Part shown: positions 37,528-47,200 of the stretch, in pieces
How the letters are laid out: the number at the start of each line of letters is the position of its first letter
How positions within the stretch are numbered: position 1 is the first letter of the stretch
From: an uncultured Cyclobacteriaceae bacterium
Lineage (GTDB): Bacteria > Bacteroidota > Bacteroidia > Cytophagales > Cyclobacteriaceae
Reading direction: 5' to 3'
Assembly: GCA_905479015.1 (NCBI GenBank)
Contig: CAJQKV010000043.1
Location: forward strand, 1 to 64,000
DNA length: 64,000 nucleotides
Notes under the pieces: model-generated
Told to the model about the DNA's origin: nothing
The model's database searches: none
Seen by the model: the letters and a program-made list of their open reading frames with translations, nothing else
Made by a program: the position numbers and the translations under genes

Positions 37528-37535
37528 CAAAATTA
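37528..37535 (-). promoter_or_regulatory. Putative -7 box of typA
   Basis: On the minus strand TAATTTTG fits TAnnTTTG and ends 20 nt before the typA ATG. No clear TTG at -33. Confidence 0.35.
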
Positions 37536-37611
37536 GCTTAATTATAAATGAAAATACTTATGGAATCTCTAAATAAAAATTAATTGCGCGCTCAAGTGAT
37601 TTGGCATCCTT

Positions 37612-37619
37612 TATATTTG
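37612..37619 (+). promoter_or_regulatory. Putative -7 box of metG
   Basis: TATATTTG ends 21 nt before the metG ATG. The nearest upstream TTG (37584-37586) is 25 nt away, slightly outside the usual 17-23 spacing. Confidence 0.4.
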
Positions 37620-37639
37620 CCAGTGAAATAAGATTTTAG

Positions 37640-39691
37640 ATGACCGAAAAAAAGTTTAATAAATATACCGTTACTGCCGCATTACCCTATGCCAATGGAC
37701 CTGTGCACATAGGGCATTTGGCTGGTGTATACGTACCTGCTGATATTTATGTGAGGTATTTAAGGGGTGTGGGTAGAGATGTAGCATTCATCGGAGGTTC
37801 CGATGAACATGGAGTAGCCATTACTTTGAAGGCAAGAACGGAAGGTAAAACCCCGCAGGAAATTGTAGATCGATATCACGAGATGATTAAAAACTCTTTT
37901 GCATCTTTCGGCATTAGTTTTGATATCTATTCGCGGACCAGTTCACCGCAACATCACAAAACGGCTTCAGCATACTTTGACAACCTTTATAAAAAAGGGG
38001 TATTTGAAGAAAAAGAGAGCGAGCAGTTTTATGATGAAAAAGCAGAACAATTCTTGGCGGATCGCTACATCAAGGGTACGTGTCCTACGTGTTCATTTGC
38101 CGAAGCTTATGGTGATCAATGTGAACATTGTGGCTCCACCTTGAGTCCTACCGAATTGATACATCCCAAATCTATGCTATCAGGAGAAGTACCGATTATG
38201 AAAGCTACCAAGCATTGGTATTTCCCATTGGACAAATACGAAAATTTTTTAAGAGAATATATTTTACGAGATCATAAAGAATGGAAATCCAACGTTTCGG
38301 GTCAATGCAAAAGTTGGTTAGATGGTGGATTGAGAGCCAGACCCATGACCCGAGATTTGGATTGGGGGATCAAGGTGCCCATCAAGGGAGCTTCGGGAAA
38401 AGTGCTTTATGTTTGGTTTGATGCACCGATAGGTTATATCTCTGCGACCCAGGAGTGGGCAGCGGCCAAAGGTAAAAATTGGGAAGATTATTGGAAAAAA
38501 GAAGACACCAAACTGGTTCATTTTATAGGTAAGGATAATATTGTCTTTCATTGCATTATTTTCCCATCCATATTGAAGGCCGAGGGCAGTTATATTTTAC
38601 CAGACAACGTGCCTGCCAATGAGTTCCTGAACTTGGAAGGAAATAAAATTTCTACTTCCCGAAATTGGGCCGTTTGGCTTCATGAATATTTGGAAGATTT
38701 CCCTGACAAGCAAGATGTCCTGCGGTATGTACTCACCGCCAATGCCCCAGAGACTAAAGACAATGACTTTACTTGGAAAGATTTTCAAACTCGAAATAAC
38801 AGCGAGTTAGTGGCTATTTATGGAAACTTCGTGAACAGAGCCGTCGTACTTACCCATAAGTTTTTTGAAGGAAAAGTCCCCGAGCAACAAGAACTCCAAA
38901 AGGTTGATGAAGATGCGTTGCAGGCCTTGAGTAGCTTTCCAGAGAGAATAGCAGGTGCTCTGGAACGTTTCAAATTTAGAGAAGCGCTCAATCACCTCAT
39001 GGATTTAGCCCGTTTGGGCAATAAATACCTAGCAGAAACGGAGCCTTGGAAATTGGTCAAAACAGATCCAGAACGGGTTTCAACCATTTTAAACATAAGT
39101 TTACAAATGGCCACTTCGCTGGGGCTACTTTCGAAACCTTTTTTACCGAATACTCATGATAAATTAAGCAAAATTTTGAATTTTGGAGATTTGAATTGGC
39201 AGGATGCAGGTCGTTCAGATAATTTAAAAAAAGCGACCGTATTGGGTCCTGTGGTATTGTTATTTGAAAAGATAGAAGATGAGGTCATTGAAGCCCAGAT
39301 AAAAAAACTTATGGATACTAAAGAAGAAAATGAAGCGGCAGCCGTGCAGTTAACACCTATTAAAGAAGAAATCAATTATGATGATTTTATGAAAATAGAT
39401 TTGAGAGTAGGGGAGATATTGACGGCAGAACCAGTTCCGAAATCCAATAAACTACTCAAATTTACCGTTGACACAGGATTGGATCAGCGGACCATAGTGA
39501 GTGGTGTAGCCAAGCATTTTAGTCATGAAGAGATGATTGGAAAAAAAGTAACAGTTCTATTGAATCTGGCACCTCGCAAGATTATGGGCATCACCTCAGA
39601 GGGGATGCTTCTTTTTGCTGAAAATGAGGATGGGAGCCTTAAATCAGTGGCACCAGATACTACTGCCACCAATGGTGCAGGGATTAGTTAA
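37640..39691 (+). CDS. metG: Methionyl-tRNA synthetase
   Basis: A 683-residue class I synthetase charging tRNA-Met. HIGH motif in [10 protein letters not shown] (about 21-30); zinc-knuckle cysteines CPTC and CEHC (about 148-170); KMSKS-type motif as NKISTSR (about 335); anticodon-binding helical domain; and a C-terminal EMAP/Trbp111-like tRNA-binding domain (about 575-683, [13 protein letters not shown]). The length matches Bacteroidota MetG with the fused C-terminal domain. Confidence 0.97.
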   Translation: MTEKKFNKYTVTAALPYANGPVHIGHLAGVYVPADIYVRYLRGVGRDVAFIGGSDEHGVAITLKARTEGKTPQEIVDRYHEMIKNSFASFGISFDIYSRTSSPQHHKTASAYFDNLYKKGVFEEKESEQFYDEKAEQFLADRYIKGTCPTCSFAEAYGDQCEHCGSTLSPTELIHPKSMLSGEVPIMKATKHWYFPLDKYENFLREYILRDHKEWKSNVSGQCKSWLDGGLRARPMTRDLDWGIKVPIKGASGKVLYVWFDAPIGYISATQEWAAAKGKNWEDYWKKEDTKLVHFIGKDNIVFHCIIFPSILKAEGSYILPDNVPANEFLNLEGNKISTSRNWAVWLHEYLEDFPDKQDVLRYVLTANAPETKDNDFTWKDFQTRNNSELVAIYGNFVNRAVVLTHKFFEGKVPEQQELQKVDEDALQALSSFPERIAGALERFKFREALNHLMDLARLGNKYLAETEPWKLVKTDPERVSTILNISLQMATSLGLLSKPFLPNTHDKLSKILNFGDLNWQDAGRSDNLKKATVLGPVVLLFEKIEDEVIEAQIKKLMDTKEENEAAAVQLTPIKEEINYDDFMKIDLRVGEILTAEPVPKSNKLLKFTVDTGLDQRTIVSGVAKHFSHEEMIGKKVTVLLNLAPRKIMGITSEGMLLFAENEDGSLKSVAPDTTATNGAGIS

Positions 39692-39747
39692 CAAGCGCTA
39701 GGGTTTGGGGGACAGCGCTTTGAGACATTTGGATTCATAATTTTTGA

Positions 39748-39969
39748 CTGAAAGTAACCCCAGTTGATGAAGCCCAGTCTAGAACGTTTTGTCTAAGTAT
39801 TTCGTCGGTCTCATTGATTCATTATGATCCGAAGGTTCAGAATGAATCAATGCACCGCAGGCTAGTTATAATCCCCTTCTGCAATGAGGTTAAAGACTAT
39901 GTTGGAAGAAATGATTTTAAGGATAAGAAAGGAGCCTTATTGATGGCTGAAGATATGCCTATGATTTAA
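39748..39969 (+). pseudogene. Possible gene fragment ending at 39969
   Basis: A 73-codon open frame without a plausible start (first Met about 40 codons from the end) reads like the end of a protein: HRRLVIIPFCNEVKDYVG then NDFKDKKGALLMAEDMPMI and TAA. I cannot assign a family. Its stop overlaps the stop of another fragment on the opposite strand. It may be a remnant or chance. Confidence 0.3.
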
Positions 39970-40142
39970 TTTTTATTCTTCTTTTTATCAAGGATCAATG
40001 TGAAATTTCGTCCTGCGGCTGTAGTAAAGAAAGCCACTTGAATAAAATCAGTATCATCATCATTTGTCAAGTCAGTGTATGTCGTCAAATAAAAGTGGAC
40101 TTTTTCAGAGATAATTTTTTCAATAATTACAGCAACCGAACA
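39966..40142 (-). pseudogene. Possible gene fragment containing the 34-bp repeat
   Basis: On the minus strand, 58 codons follow in frame directly after the stop of the thiamine-binding-protein gene. They read through the 34-bp repeat (SEKVHFYLTTY) and then TDLTNDDDTDFIQVAFF, TTAAGRNFTLILDKKK to TAA. There is no start codon. It could be the tail of a decayed gene, or simply noncoding sequence with a long open frame. The family is not recognised. No other feature was seen in the 451-bp gap 39692-40142. Confidence 0.3.
40076..40109. repeat. 34-bp repeat, copy 2 (inverted relative to 90-123)
   Basis: Identical over 34 bp to 90-123, in opposite orientation. Here there is no room for an insertion sequence to the right, because an intact gene ends at 40143. 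If the repeat is a transposon end, this copy is a solo remnant. The flanks at the two sites show no further similarity. Confidence 0.6.
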
Positions 40143-40436
40143 TCAACGATTCAACCTCTTCTCTTCAAAGGTCACATCTTGATTTTTTCGATAATGAATA
40201 CGGTAATAGACCAAGCATTCGTCGGCTCCTGCCTCCAACACAGCCTTCTGTGCAATTTCAGAAATCATCATAAGGTCTTCATACTTACCTTCCATTACGG
40301 TTTCAAAAGGAGTTATTTCGTATTTTACTCCACTTTGTTGGATGATATCAATGGCACGATCGACCAAGGCATAGGTGTCGTGAGAACTACTTTTAGGAAC
40401 AATTTGAATACCAAGGGTAATGAGATGATCTGTCAT
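40143..40436 (-). CDS. MTH1187/YkoF-type thiamine-binding protein
   Basis: A 97-residue single-domain protein of the MTH1187 (UPF0045, YqgV-like) family, a ferredoxin-like fold that binds thiamine or its analogues in studied relatives. Typical segments are LGIQIVPKSS at the start, VKYEITPFETVMEGKYEDLM in the middle, and the C-terminal VYYRIHYRK. The length is normal. It lies 12 nt after the HI0933 flavoprotein gene and is probably co-transcribed with it. Confidence 0.85.
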   Translation of the reverse strand: MTDHLITLGIQIVPKSSSHDTYALVDRAIDIIQQSGVKYEITPFETVMEGKYEDLMMISEIAQKAVLEAGADECLVYYRIHYRKNQDVTFEEKRLNR

Positions 40437-40448
40437 TGGACAAAAATA

Positions 40449-41645
40449 CTAAATTGCTTCGGAAATGATCCAACCTGCCGTCCAACAAGCTTGAAAATTA
40501 AATCCACCCGTCAGCGCATCAATGTCCAAAACTTCTCCTGCGAGGTATAAACCCGGATATCTTTTGGCTTCCATAGTTTCGAAATTAATCTCACTCAAAT
40601 CAATTCCACCTGCGGATACAAATTCTTCTTTGAAAGTACTTTTTCCAGTTACTTGAAAAAGGGCTTGGGTGAGTTCCTCTATCAATCGATTTTGAGATTT
40701 TTTAGTCAATTCAGCAAATGGAGTTTCGGTAAGTTCAAGTTTTTGAACCAATCTTTCCCAATACCTATGAGGTATTTGATTCGTTTTATAATTTTTGATC
40801 AACTTTTTGGGATGTACTTTTTTTAGTTGATCAATGATTTCGTTCAATGCTTGAGCCGTTTGTCCTGAAAAGTTAATCTGTATCTGAAAGTTATAATGGC
40901 ACCCATTGAGGTGTAGCGCAGCGACTGATGATAGTTTTAGAATCGCAGGTCCACTGAGACCCCAATGGGTTATGAGTAAGGGTCCTGTTTCTGTAAATTT
41001 ACTACCGATTACCCGTACGGTAGCTTCAGGGAAGGAGGTGCCGGGTAATTCATTAATTCTATCATCTTGAATGTTGAAGGTAAACAAGGATGGGACAATC
41101 GGCGTCGTCTTTAGACCTAGTTCGGTAAGTAGGCGCCAGCCGCTTTTCGTTGCACCTGTACTGAATACAACGGCATCGGCGGTGCGTATTTCTGTGTCTG
41201 TATGTATGAGCCAATCGGTGGATTTAACTATCTTTTTTACCGCACAATTTCGGATCAATTCGATACCCAAAGTATCCATTTCTTTTTCAAAGCAATCGAT
41301 AATCGTTTGCGAATTATTGGTTGTCGGAAAGACGCGTTGATCTACCTCTTCATGGGTAGCTACCCCTCTTTTATAAAGCCATTCTTGCATGTCCTTGGTA
41401 CTAAACCGCTCAAAAGGCTTATAGAGTTTTTTTTGACCGCGGGGATAGAACTTGATCAAATCACCTGGTTTTTGGCGTCCATTGGTCACATTACATCTGC
41501 CACCTCCTGATATTTTTACTTTGGTAAGGGTTTTTGATGTTTTTTCGATAAGGGTAACTTGATATTTTGGATTTTTGTCTTTGATGTTGATGGCTGAAAA
41601 ATAGCCTGCAGCACCCCCACCGATTACAATGATTCTTTTCTCCAT
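40449..41645 (-). CDS. HI0933/BaiN-type FAD-dependent oxidoreductase
   Basis: A 398-residue flavoprotein of the HI0933/YhiN family. Dinucleotide-binding GGGAAGYFSAI (about 8-18), the family signature SGGGRCNVTN (about 47-56), and the C-terminal FAD segment YLAGEVLDIDALTGGFNFQ. Relatives include BaiN, a reductase in bile-acid conversion, but most members have unknown substrates. The start codon is ATG at 41645. Confidence 0.88.
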   Translation of the reverse strand: MEKRIIVIGGGAAGYFSAINIKDKNPKYQVTLIEKTSKTLTKVKISGGGRCNVTNGRQKPGDLIKFYPRGQKKLYKPFERFSTKDMQEWLYKRGVATHEEVDQRVFPTTNNSQTIIDCFEKEMDTLGIELIRNCAVKKIVKSTDWLIHTDTEIRTADAVVFSTGATKSGWRLLTELGLKTTPIVPSLFTFNIQDDRINELPGTSFPEATVRVIGSKFTETGPLLITHWGLSGPAILKLSSVAALHLNGCHYNFQIQINFSGQTAQALNEIIDQLKKVHPKKLIKNYKTNQIPHRYWERLVQKLELTETPFAELTKKSQNRLIEELTQALFQVTGKSTFKEEFVSAGGIDLSEINFETMEAKRYPGLYLAGEVLDIDALTGGFNFQACWTAGWIISEAI

Positions 41646-41691
41646 CAGCTATGGATTGTAGGATTCGATAACCGAGTATGGCCATAAAATA

Positions 41692-42252
41692 TTATCCATT
41701 GAATTGATTCATGGCATTTTCAACACCTTGGGTACAAAAGGTAAGCGCGGCATCAATGGCGCAATCCATATCTAAGACAAGGGCTTCCATTTCTTTCTGG
41801 TTAAAGGGAGAAAGGACATAATCTATTTGTCTACCCTGGCTATAGTCATCGCCCACCCCAAACCTTAGTCTTGGATAATCTTGGCCACCGATCAATTCCT
41901 CAATATTTTTAAGACCGTTGTGACCTCCTGCAGACCCTTTTTGCCTCATTCTTAATTTCCCATAGGGTAGGGCTAAGTCATCGGTGATAATCATTATATT
42001 CTGTTTCGCTACCTTTAAGTCTTGCATCCAGTAGTGCACCGCACGTCCACTTAAATTCATGAAGGTAGTGGGCTTGAGCAGATAGATACTTCTTCCCTTA
42101 TGCCTTAAAAGTGTCCAGAATCCATGTCGACCCTGTTCAAATTTAATTTTCTTTTGATCAGCCATTCGATCTAAAATTAAAAACCCAATATTGTGTCTGG
42201 TGAGCTCATATTCTACACCTGGATTACCTAGTCCAACGATTAAATATTTCAT
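41692..42252 (-). CDS. pth: Peptidyl-tRNA hydrolase
   Basis: A 186-residue Pth that releases tRNA from dropped-off peptidyl-tRNA. GLGNPGVEYELTRHNIGF near the N-terminus contains the active-site Asn and His; TFMNLSGRAV and DDLALPYGKLRMRQKGSAGGHNGLK follow. It sits downstream of prs and rplY, the common bacterial order prs-rplY-pth, but a terminator-like hairpin separates it from rplY. Confidence 0.95.
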   Translation of the reverse strand: MKYLIVGLGNPGVEYELTRHNIGFLILDRMADQKKIKFEQGRHGFWTLLRHKGRSIYLLKPTTFMNLSGRAVHYWMQDLKVAKQNIMIITDDLALPYGKLRMRQKGSAGGHNGLKNIEELIGGQDYPRLRFGVGDDYSQGRQIDYVLSPFNQKEMEALVLDMDCAIDAALTFCTQGVENAMNQFNG

Positions 42253-42361
42253 GAATACTTTTTAAAACTCATTCTGAATTAAATGTGCTACCCTTTTTGT
42301 AGCGCGTTAGCTGATCAATATAGAGGTTCTTTTTTCTTGTTCATCAATTTATTCATAAAAG

Positions 42362-42393
42362 AAAAAAACCCACCTTGATGGCGGGTTTTTTTT
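42362..42393. terminator. Bidirectional rho-independent terminator between rplY and pth
   Basis: A7 then CCCACC-TTGAT-GGCGGG and T8: a stem with one A-C mismatch flanked by A and T runs on both sides. On the minus strand it follows rplY, 28-59 nt past its stop, and would end the prs-rplY transcript. Confidence 0.75.
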
Positions 42394-42420
42394 CATTGTC
42401 AATCGCTATTGATTCAAAGA

Positions 42421-43056
42421 TTAATCTTCTTTTTCATCAGAGGTCCCAGTTTCTGCAGCTTCTGCAGCTTCTGCGGCTTCTGCAGCTTCTTCTTCTTCAG
42501 TCTTACCTTTCATCGCTCTAGGTACATCAACAGAACAAATAGATACCAGTGGATTGGTCAAAACCTCATATTCTTGTGGTGCCAAATCTCCTACTTTGAT
42601 CGTTTTACCCAACTCAAGTTTAGAAATATCTACATTAATGCTCTCTGGCATATCTTTGGGAAGTGACTTGATCATTAACCTCGGCATTTTCATAATCAAT
42701 CTACCTCCTGTTTGTATACCGGGAGCAATGCCCTGAGTGACCACGGGGATACTCATTTTGATAAGCTTGTCATCAAAGAGCTCTAAAAAATCCGCGTGGA
42801 GGATGACTTCACTTACTGGGTGAAATTGAATATCCTGAAGGATGGCTTTTTTAATTTCTCCTTCAATATTAAGTTCAACGAAACGTGCTTCTGGCGTATA
42901 AACCACATCACGAAAAAGTATCATGGGTGCAGAAAAATGAATCTGCTCTTTACCACCATATACTACACAAGGAACAAAACTTTCACCTCTTAATCTTTTG
43001 GATTCTGTTTTGCCAAGATTTGCTCTTTGATACCCTATAATCTCAACTGTTTTCAT
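42421..43056 (-). CDS. rplY: 50S ribosomal protein L25 (CTC/TL5 form)
   Basis: A 211-residue L25 of the long CTC type, binding 5S rRNA. The N-terminal L25 domain (about 1-95, with RGESFVPCVVYGG) is followed by the TL5 C-terminal beta domain (about 95-185) and an acidic tail made of repeated Ala-Glu-Ala units. It is 20 nt after prs in the usual prs-rplY order. Confidence 0.95.
   Translation of the reverse strand: MKTVEIIGYQRANLGKTESKRLRGESFVPCVVYGGKEQIHFSAPMILFRDVVYTPEARFVELNIEGEIKKAILQDIQFHPVSEVILHADFLELFDDKLIKMSIPVVTQGIAPGIQTGGRLIMKMPRLMIKSLPKDMPESINVDISKLELGKTIKVGDLAPQEYEVLTNPLVSICSVDVPRAMKGKTEEEEAAEAAEAAEAAETGTSDEKED
42451..42486. repeat. 9-bp tandem repeats in the rplY tail
   Basis: Four copies of TTCTGCAGC (one with TTCTGCGGC) on the plus strand encode the Ala-Ala-Glu repeats at the C-terminus of L25. 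The period keeps the reading frame. Confidence 0.85.
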
Positions 43057-43075
43057 AATAATTAATTAATTGTTT

Positions 43076-44002
43076 TTAAATAAAAAGTTCACTTATTGAT
43101 TCATGACTGTGTACTCGGCGTACTGCTTTGGCAAATAAGCCGGCTACACTCAATATCTTTATTTTATCGTTTTGTTGCTTTTGAGGAATTGAATCTGATA
43201 TCACCACCTCTTCTAAAACCGATGAATCAATCGTTTCATAGGCTTTTCCTGATAATATACCATGGGCACAAACCGCTCTTACTGACTTCGCTCCTTTTTC
43301 TTTTATCAATCCAGCCGCTTTACAGATGGTCCCTGCTGTATCGATCATGTCATCCACTAAAACCACATTTTTTCCTACAACATCACCAATGACTTGCATA
43401 GAGGCGACTTCATTGGCTCGCTTTCGTTGTTTGTCGCAAATGACAATTTCTGCATTAAAAAACTTTGCATAAATCCTTGCTCGAGCACTTCCTCCAACGT
43501 CTGGTGAAGCAAACACGAGATTATCTAGATTTTTAGTCTTGAGATAAGGTACGAAAATAGCACTTGCATCTAAGTGATCTACGGGGATATCAAAAAAGCC
43601 TTGAATTTGACCGGCATGCAAATCCATAGTCATAAGTCGATCCGCTCCAGATGCGGAGAGCAGATTAGCGATCAGTTTTGCACCAATGGAGACACGAGCT
43701 TTGTCTTTCCTGTCTTGTCTGGCATAACCAAAATAGGGAACCACGACCGTCACATATTTGGCACTGGCTCTGCGTGCCGCATCGATCATCAAAAGCAGTT
43801 CTAAGATATTATCGGCAGGAGGATTAGTGGACTGAATTAAAAAGACTTCACAGCCTCTTATGGACTCATCGTAACTTACATGAAGCTCACCATCGCTAAA
43901 CTTTTGAGAGGTAATGGCGCCTAGGGGGTTGTCATAAGCAATAGCTATCTTCTCAGCTAATGCTTGCGTTCCTTTTCCAGCAAAAAATTTAACAACGGTC
44001 AT
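43076..44002 (-). CDS. prs: Ribose-phosphate pyrophosphokinase
   Basis: A 308-residue PRPP synthetase making phosphoribosyl pyrophosphate for purine, pyrimidine, His and Trp synthesis. ATP-loop region FSDGELHVSYDESIRG; PYFGYARQDRKDKARVSIGAK; MTMDLHAGQIQGFFDIPVD; and the PRPP-binding loop VVLVDDMIDTAGTI (about 210-223). It lies with tRNA-Gln upstream and rplY downstream. Confidence 0.97.
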   Translation of the reverse strand: MTVVKFFAGKGTQALAEKIAIAYDNPLGAITSQKFSDGELHVSYDESIRGCEVFLIQSTNPPADNILELLLMIDAARRASAKYVTVVVPYFGYARQDRKDKARVSIGAKLIANLLSASGADRLMTMDLHAGQIQGFFDIPVDHLDASAIFVPYLKTKNLDNLVFASPDVGGSARARIYAKFFNAEIVICDKQRKRANEVASMQVIGDVVGKNVVLVDDMIDTAGTICKAAGLIKEKGAKSVRAVCAHGILSGKAYETIDSSVLEEVVISDSIPQKQQNDKIKILSVAGLFAKAVRRVHSHESISELFI

Positions 44003-44056
44003 GTTATTTATATCATCTCTTACTTTTTTAAAAGCAAAGAGATCAGGCGATTAGAG

Positions 44057-44129
44057 TTGGCCTACTAGGGCTCGAACCTAGACTCTTCTGAACCAAAATC
44101 AGACGTGTTGCCAGTTACACCATAGGCCA
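44057..44129 (-). tRNA. tRNA-Gln (TTG)
   Basis: A 73-nt tRNA read on the minus strand: acceptor TGGCCTA/TAGGCCA, discriminator A, anticodon stem TCTGA/TCAGA with loop TTTTGGT giving anticodon TTG. T-arm CTAGGTTCGAGCCCTAG. CCA is not encoded. It lies 54 nt upstream of prs. Confidence 0.95.
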
Positions 44130-44201
44130 ATTAGACGGCAAAAATAGAATTTATTTATTGAAATTAAAAAACCATTTTTGAATATTAATTATTTTTTATC
44201 A

Positions 44202-47200
44202 TTATTTCACTTTTTGCGCTACCCATTTTCGAGCATTTACAAATGGCTCAATCCATGGACTGACCTCATGCGCCATTTTATTTTGGTGATGACTCCAATT
44301 CCAAGGAAAGAGCGATCGCTCCAAATGGGGCATCATTGCGAGATGTCTCCCGTCTTTAGAAGACAGCGCAGCTGCTCCAAAAGAACTTCCATTGGGATTC
44401 CCAGGGAATTCATCATAGCTGTATTTCATAGGAATCTTATAAGTGTTTTCATTACTCTTTAGATCAAATCGACCCTCACCATGTGCTACCCAAATACCTA
44501 ATCTACTCCCTGATAAAGAATTTAATAAAATAGAATCATTGGGCTGAATAGTCACATTGATAAATGCCGACTCAAACTTACCCGAAAGATTGTGACGTAA
44601 TTGTGGATGATGGGTATCCATTGGATATATTTTTTTCAGTTCCATCATTAATTGACATCCATTGCATACTCCTAGACTGAGGGTATCATCACGATCATAA
44701 AAGTCATCAATTGCTTTTTTGGCCTTTGGATTGTATAAGAATGAACCTGCCCAGCCCTTTGCCGAGCCCAATACGTCAGAATTTGAAAAACCACCGACAA
44801 AAACGATAAAGTTAATGTCGGTTAAATCTTCTCGGCCTGCAATAAGGTCGGTCATGTGAACATCCTTGACATCGAACCCCGCCATCCAAAGTGCGTAAGC
44901 CATTTCACGGTCTCCATTGACGCCTTTTTCTCGAATGATTGCGGCACGAAGACCTGAAGATGATTTTCTGTCTAAATTAATTCCGTAACTGCTCAGTTTA
45001 CCGTCAAAACCTTGAGGATAGGTATAGGTTAATGGCTGTTGGGTATAGTTAGTGAATCTAAGTTTAGCCAGTTTTGGTAACGTTTGCTTGGTATCTAGCA
45101 GGAAGGAGGTATGGCTCCATTTATTTCTGTAATCATCTATATTTAGGTCAAGAATAAGATCCTCTTGGGTCACACTCAATTGGCGATGGCTAGTGGGTTT
45201 CCCAATAGGATAAAAAATGACAGCTGAAGCTTGGAGTACAGAAAGGGCCGCACCTTTTACTTGCAATACGACAGCCGGTTTTTCAGCAAAAAGGATTTTA
45301 ACAACATCTGATTCTGGAAGAAGGGACAAATCAATTTCCATGCCGCCAGATTGATTTGGGAAATTCATTTCGAGTAGTGTGGTAATTAATCCACCAGTAG
45401 CGACATCATGACCTGCTAGAACGAGGTCGTCATGGATGAGTTGCTGAACGAAATCAAAGGTCAATTTAAAAGTAGCTGCATCGACATCTGGAGTTTGATC
45501 TCCAAGCATGTTTTGGGTCTGTCCCCAACTGCTGCCTCCTAATTCAAACGCTCCTCCTGAAAAATCAATATAGACCAATATCGATGCTTCTTGCGGCTGG
45601 ATAGCGGGTAGGATTACTTTCCTAATATCACTGACCTCAGCTCCTGCACTGACGATCACCGTACCTGGTGCCATGACCTTTTGACCATCAGGGTATTTCT
45701 GGGTCATAGACATCGAATCTTTTCCTGTAGGGATGTTGATGCCTAGTTCGGAGACAAATTCGCTAATTTCTTTAACGGCCGTATACAATCGGCTGTCTTC
45801 TCCTTCATTTTTAGCAGGCCACATCCAATTGGCACTCAAGGAAATTCCTTTTATACCATGAGTCAAAGGAGCAAATACCAGATTGGTCAAGGCTTCTGCA
45901 ACTGATAATCGGGATCCTGCACCTGGATCGATTAAGGCCGCTGCTGGTGCATGACCAATGGAGGTAGCCGCCCCTTTATGGCTCTTAAAATCCAAGGCCA
46001 TGACGCCAACATTGTTTAAAGGAATTTGAACTTCCCCTACAGTTTGCTGTATCGCTACTTTTCCAGTGACCGAGCGATCTACTTTATTGGTCAACCAATC
46101 TTTACTGGCCACTGCTTCGAGTTTAAAAGTTGCTTGGATCATTTCTTCTAATTGAGAAGAAAGATAGCTCCCACTTTTAAAAATTTTATTAAGGGTAATG
46201 CCTTTGATCACCGTTGTGGGAGAAGCACCAAAAAGATGTTCTAATTTAAGGTCGAAAGCTTTTATTTTTTGATCATTAATAAACAGTAACCGTTGATCGG
46301 ATGAGGTCGTGCCCACCTCATAATAGGGCGCCCTTTCTCGATCCGCCACTTGTTTAAGGTATTCGGTATGTTCTTCTCCAATGACCAGACCCATTCTTTC
46401 TTGAGATTCATTACTTAAGATTTCTTTATCGGAAAGGGTAGGGTCACCCAGAGGAAGCTTATTTACATTTATTTCCCCTCCCGTATCTTCTACTAATTCG
46501 GAGAGACAATTTAGATGCCCGCCCGCACCATGATCGTGGATGGAGATGATCGGGTTGTCTTCAAGTTCGGTCATGGCTCGGACCGCGTTAGCGACCCGTT
46601 TTTGCATTTCCGGATTTGAGCGTTGCACTGCGTTGAGTTCTATGGCATTTTCAAACGCACCTGTTTCCACAGAAGAAACCGCTCCACCTCCCATGCCAAT
46701 GCGATAATTATCACCTCCTAAAACAATGATTTTTTTATCAGGTGTAACCTTTTGTTTTAGGGCTTCTTTGCGTTTCCCAAACCCGATGCCACCTGCCAAC
46801 ATAATTACTTTATCAAAGGCATAAATTTGATCATTTTCCTCGTGTTCGAAGGTCAGTACTGAGCCGCAAATAAGGGGCTGACCAAATTTGTTACCAAAAT
46901 CACTGGCACCGTTGGAGGCTTTGATGAGTAGTTCTTCAGGAGATTGATAGAGCCATTTTCTAGCGTTGATTTGCGTTTCCCAATCTCGACCCTTTTCCGA
47001 CCGAGAATAAGCCGTCATGTAAACGGCAGTACCCGCCAAAGGCAAGCTTCCTTGGCCACCTGCCAGTCGATCTCTTATCTCACCTCCTGCGCCAGTGGCG
47101 GCGCCATTGAAAGGTTCTACCGTAGTGGGAAAATTATGAGTCTCTGCTTTCAAAGAGATGACTGAATCAAAATCTTTCGTTTCGAAATAATCAGGTCTGT

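Noticed and set aside
40038-40550. 170-codon plus-strand frame over the thiamine-binding and flavoprotein genes
   Set aside because: It lies antisense to two well-recognised genes and has no family resemblance or protein-like composition.
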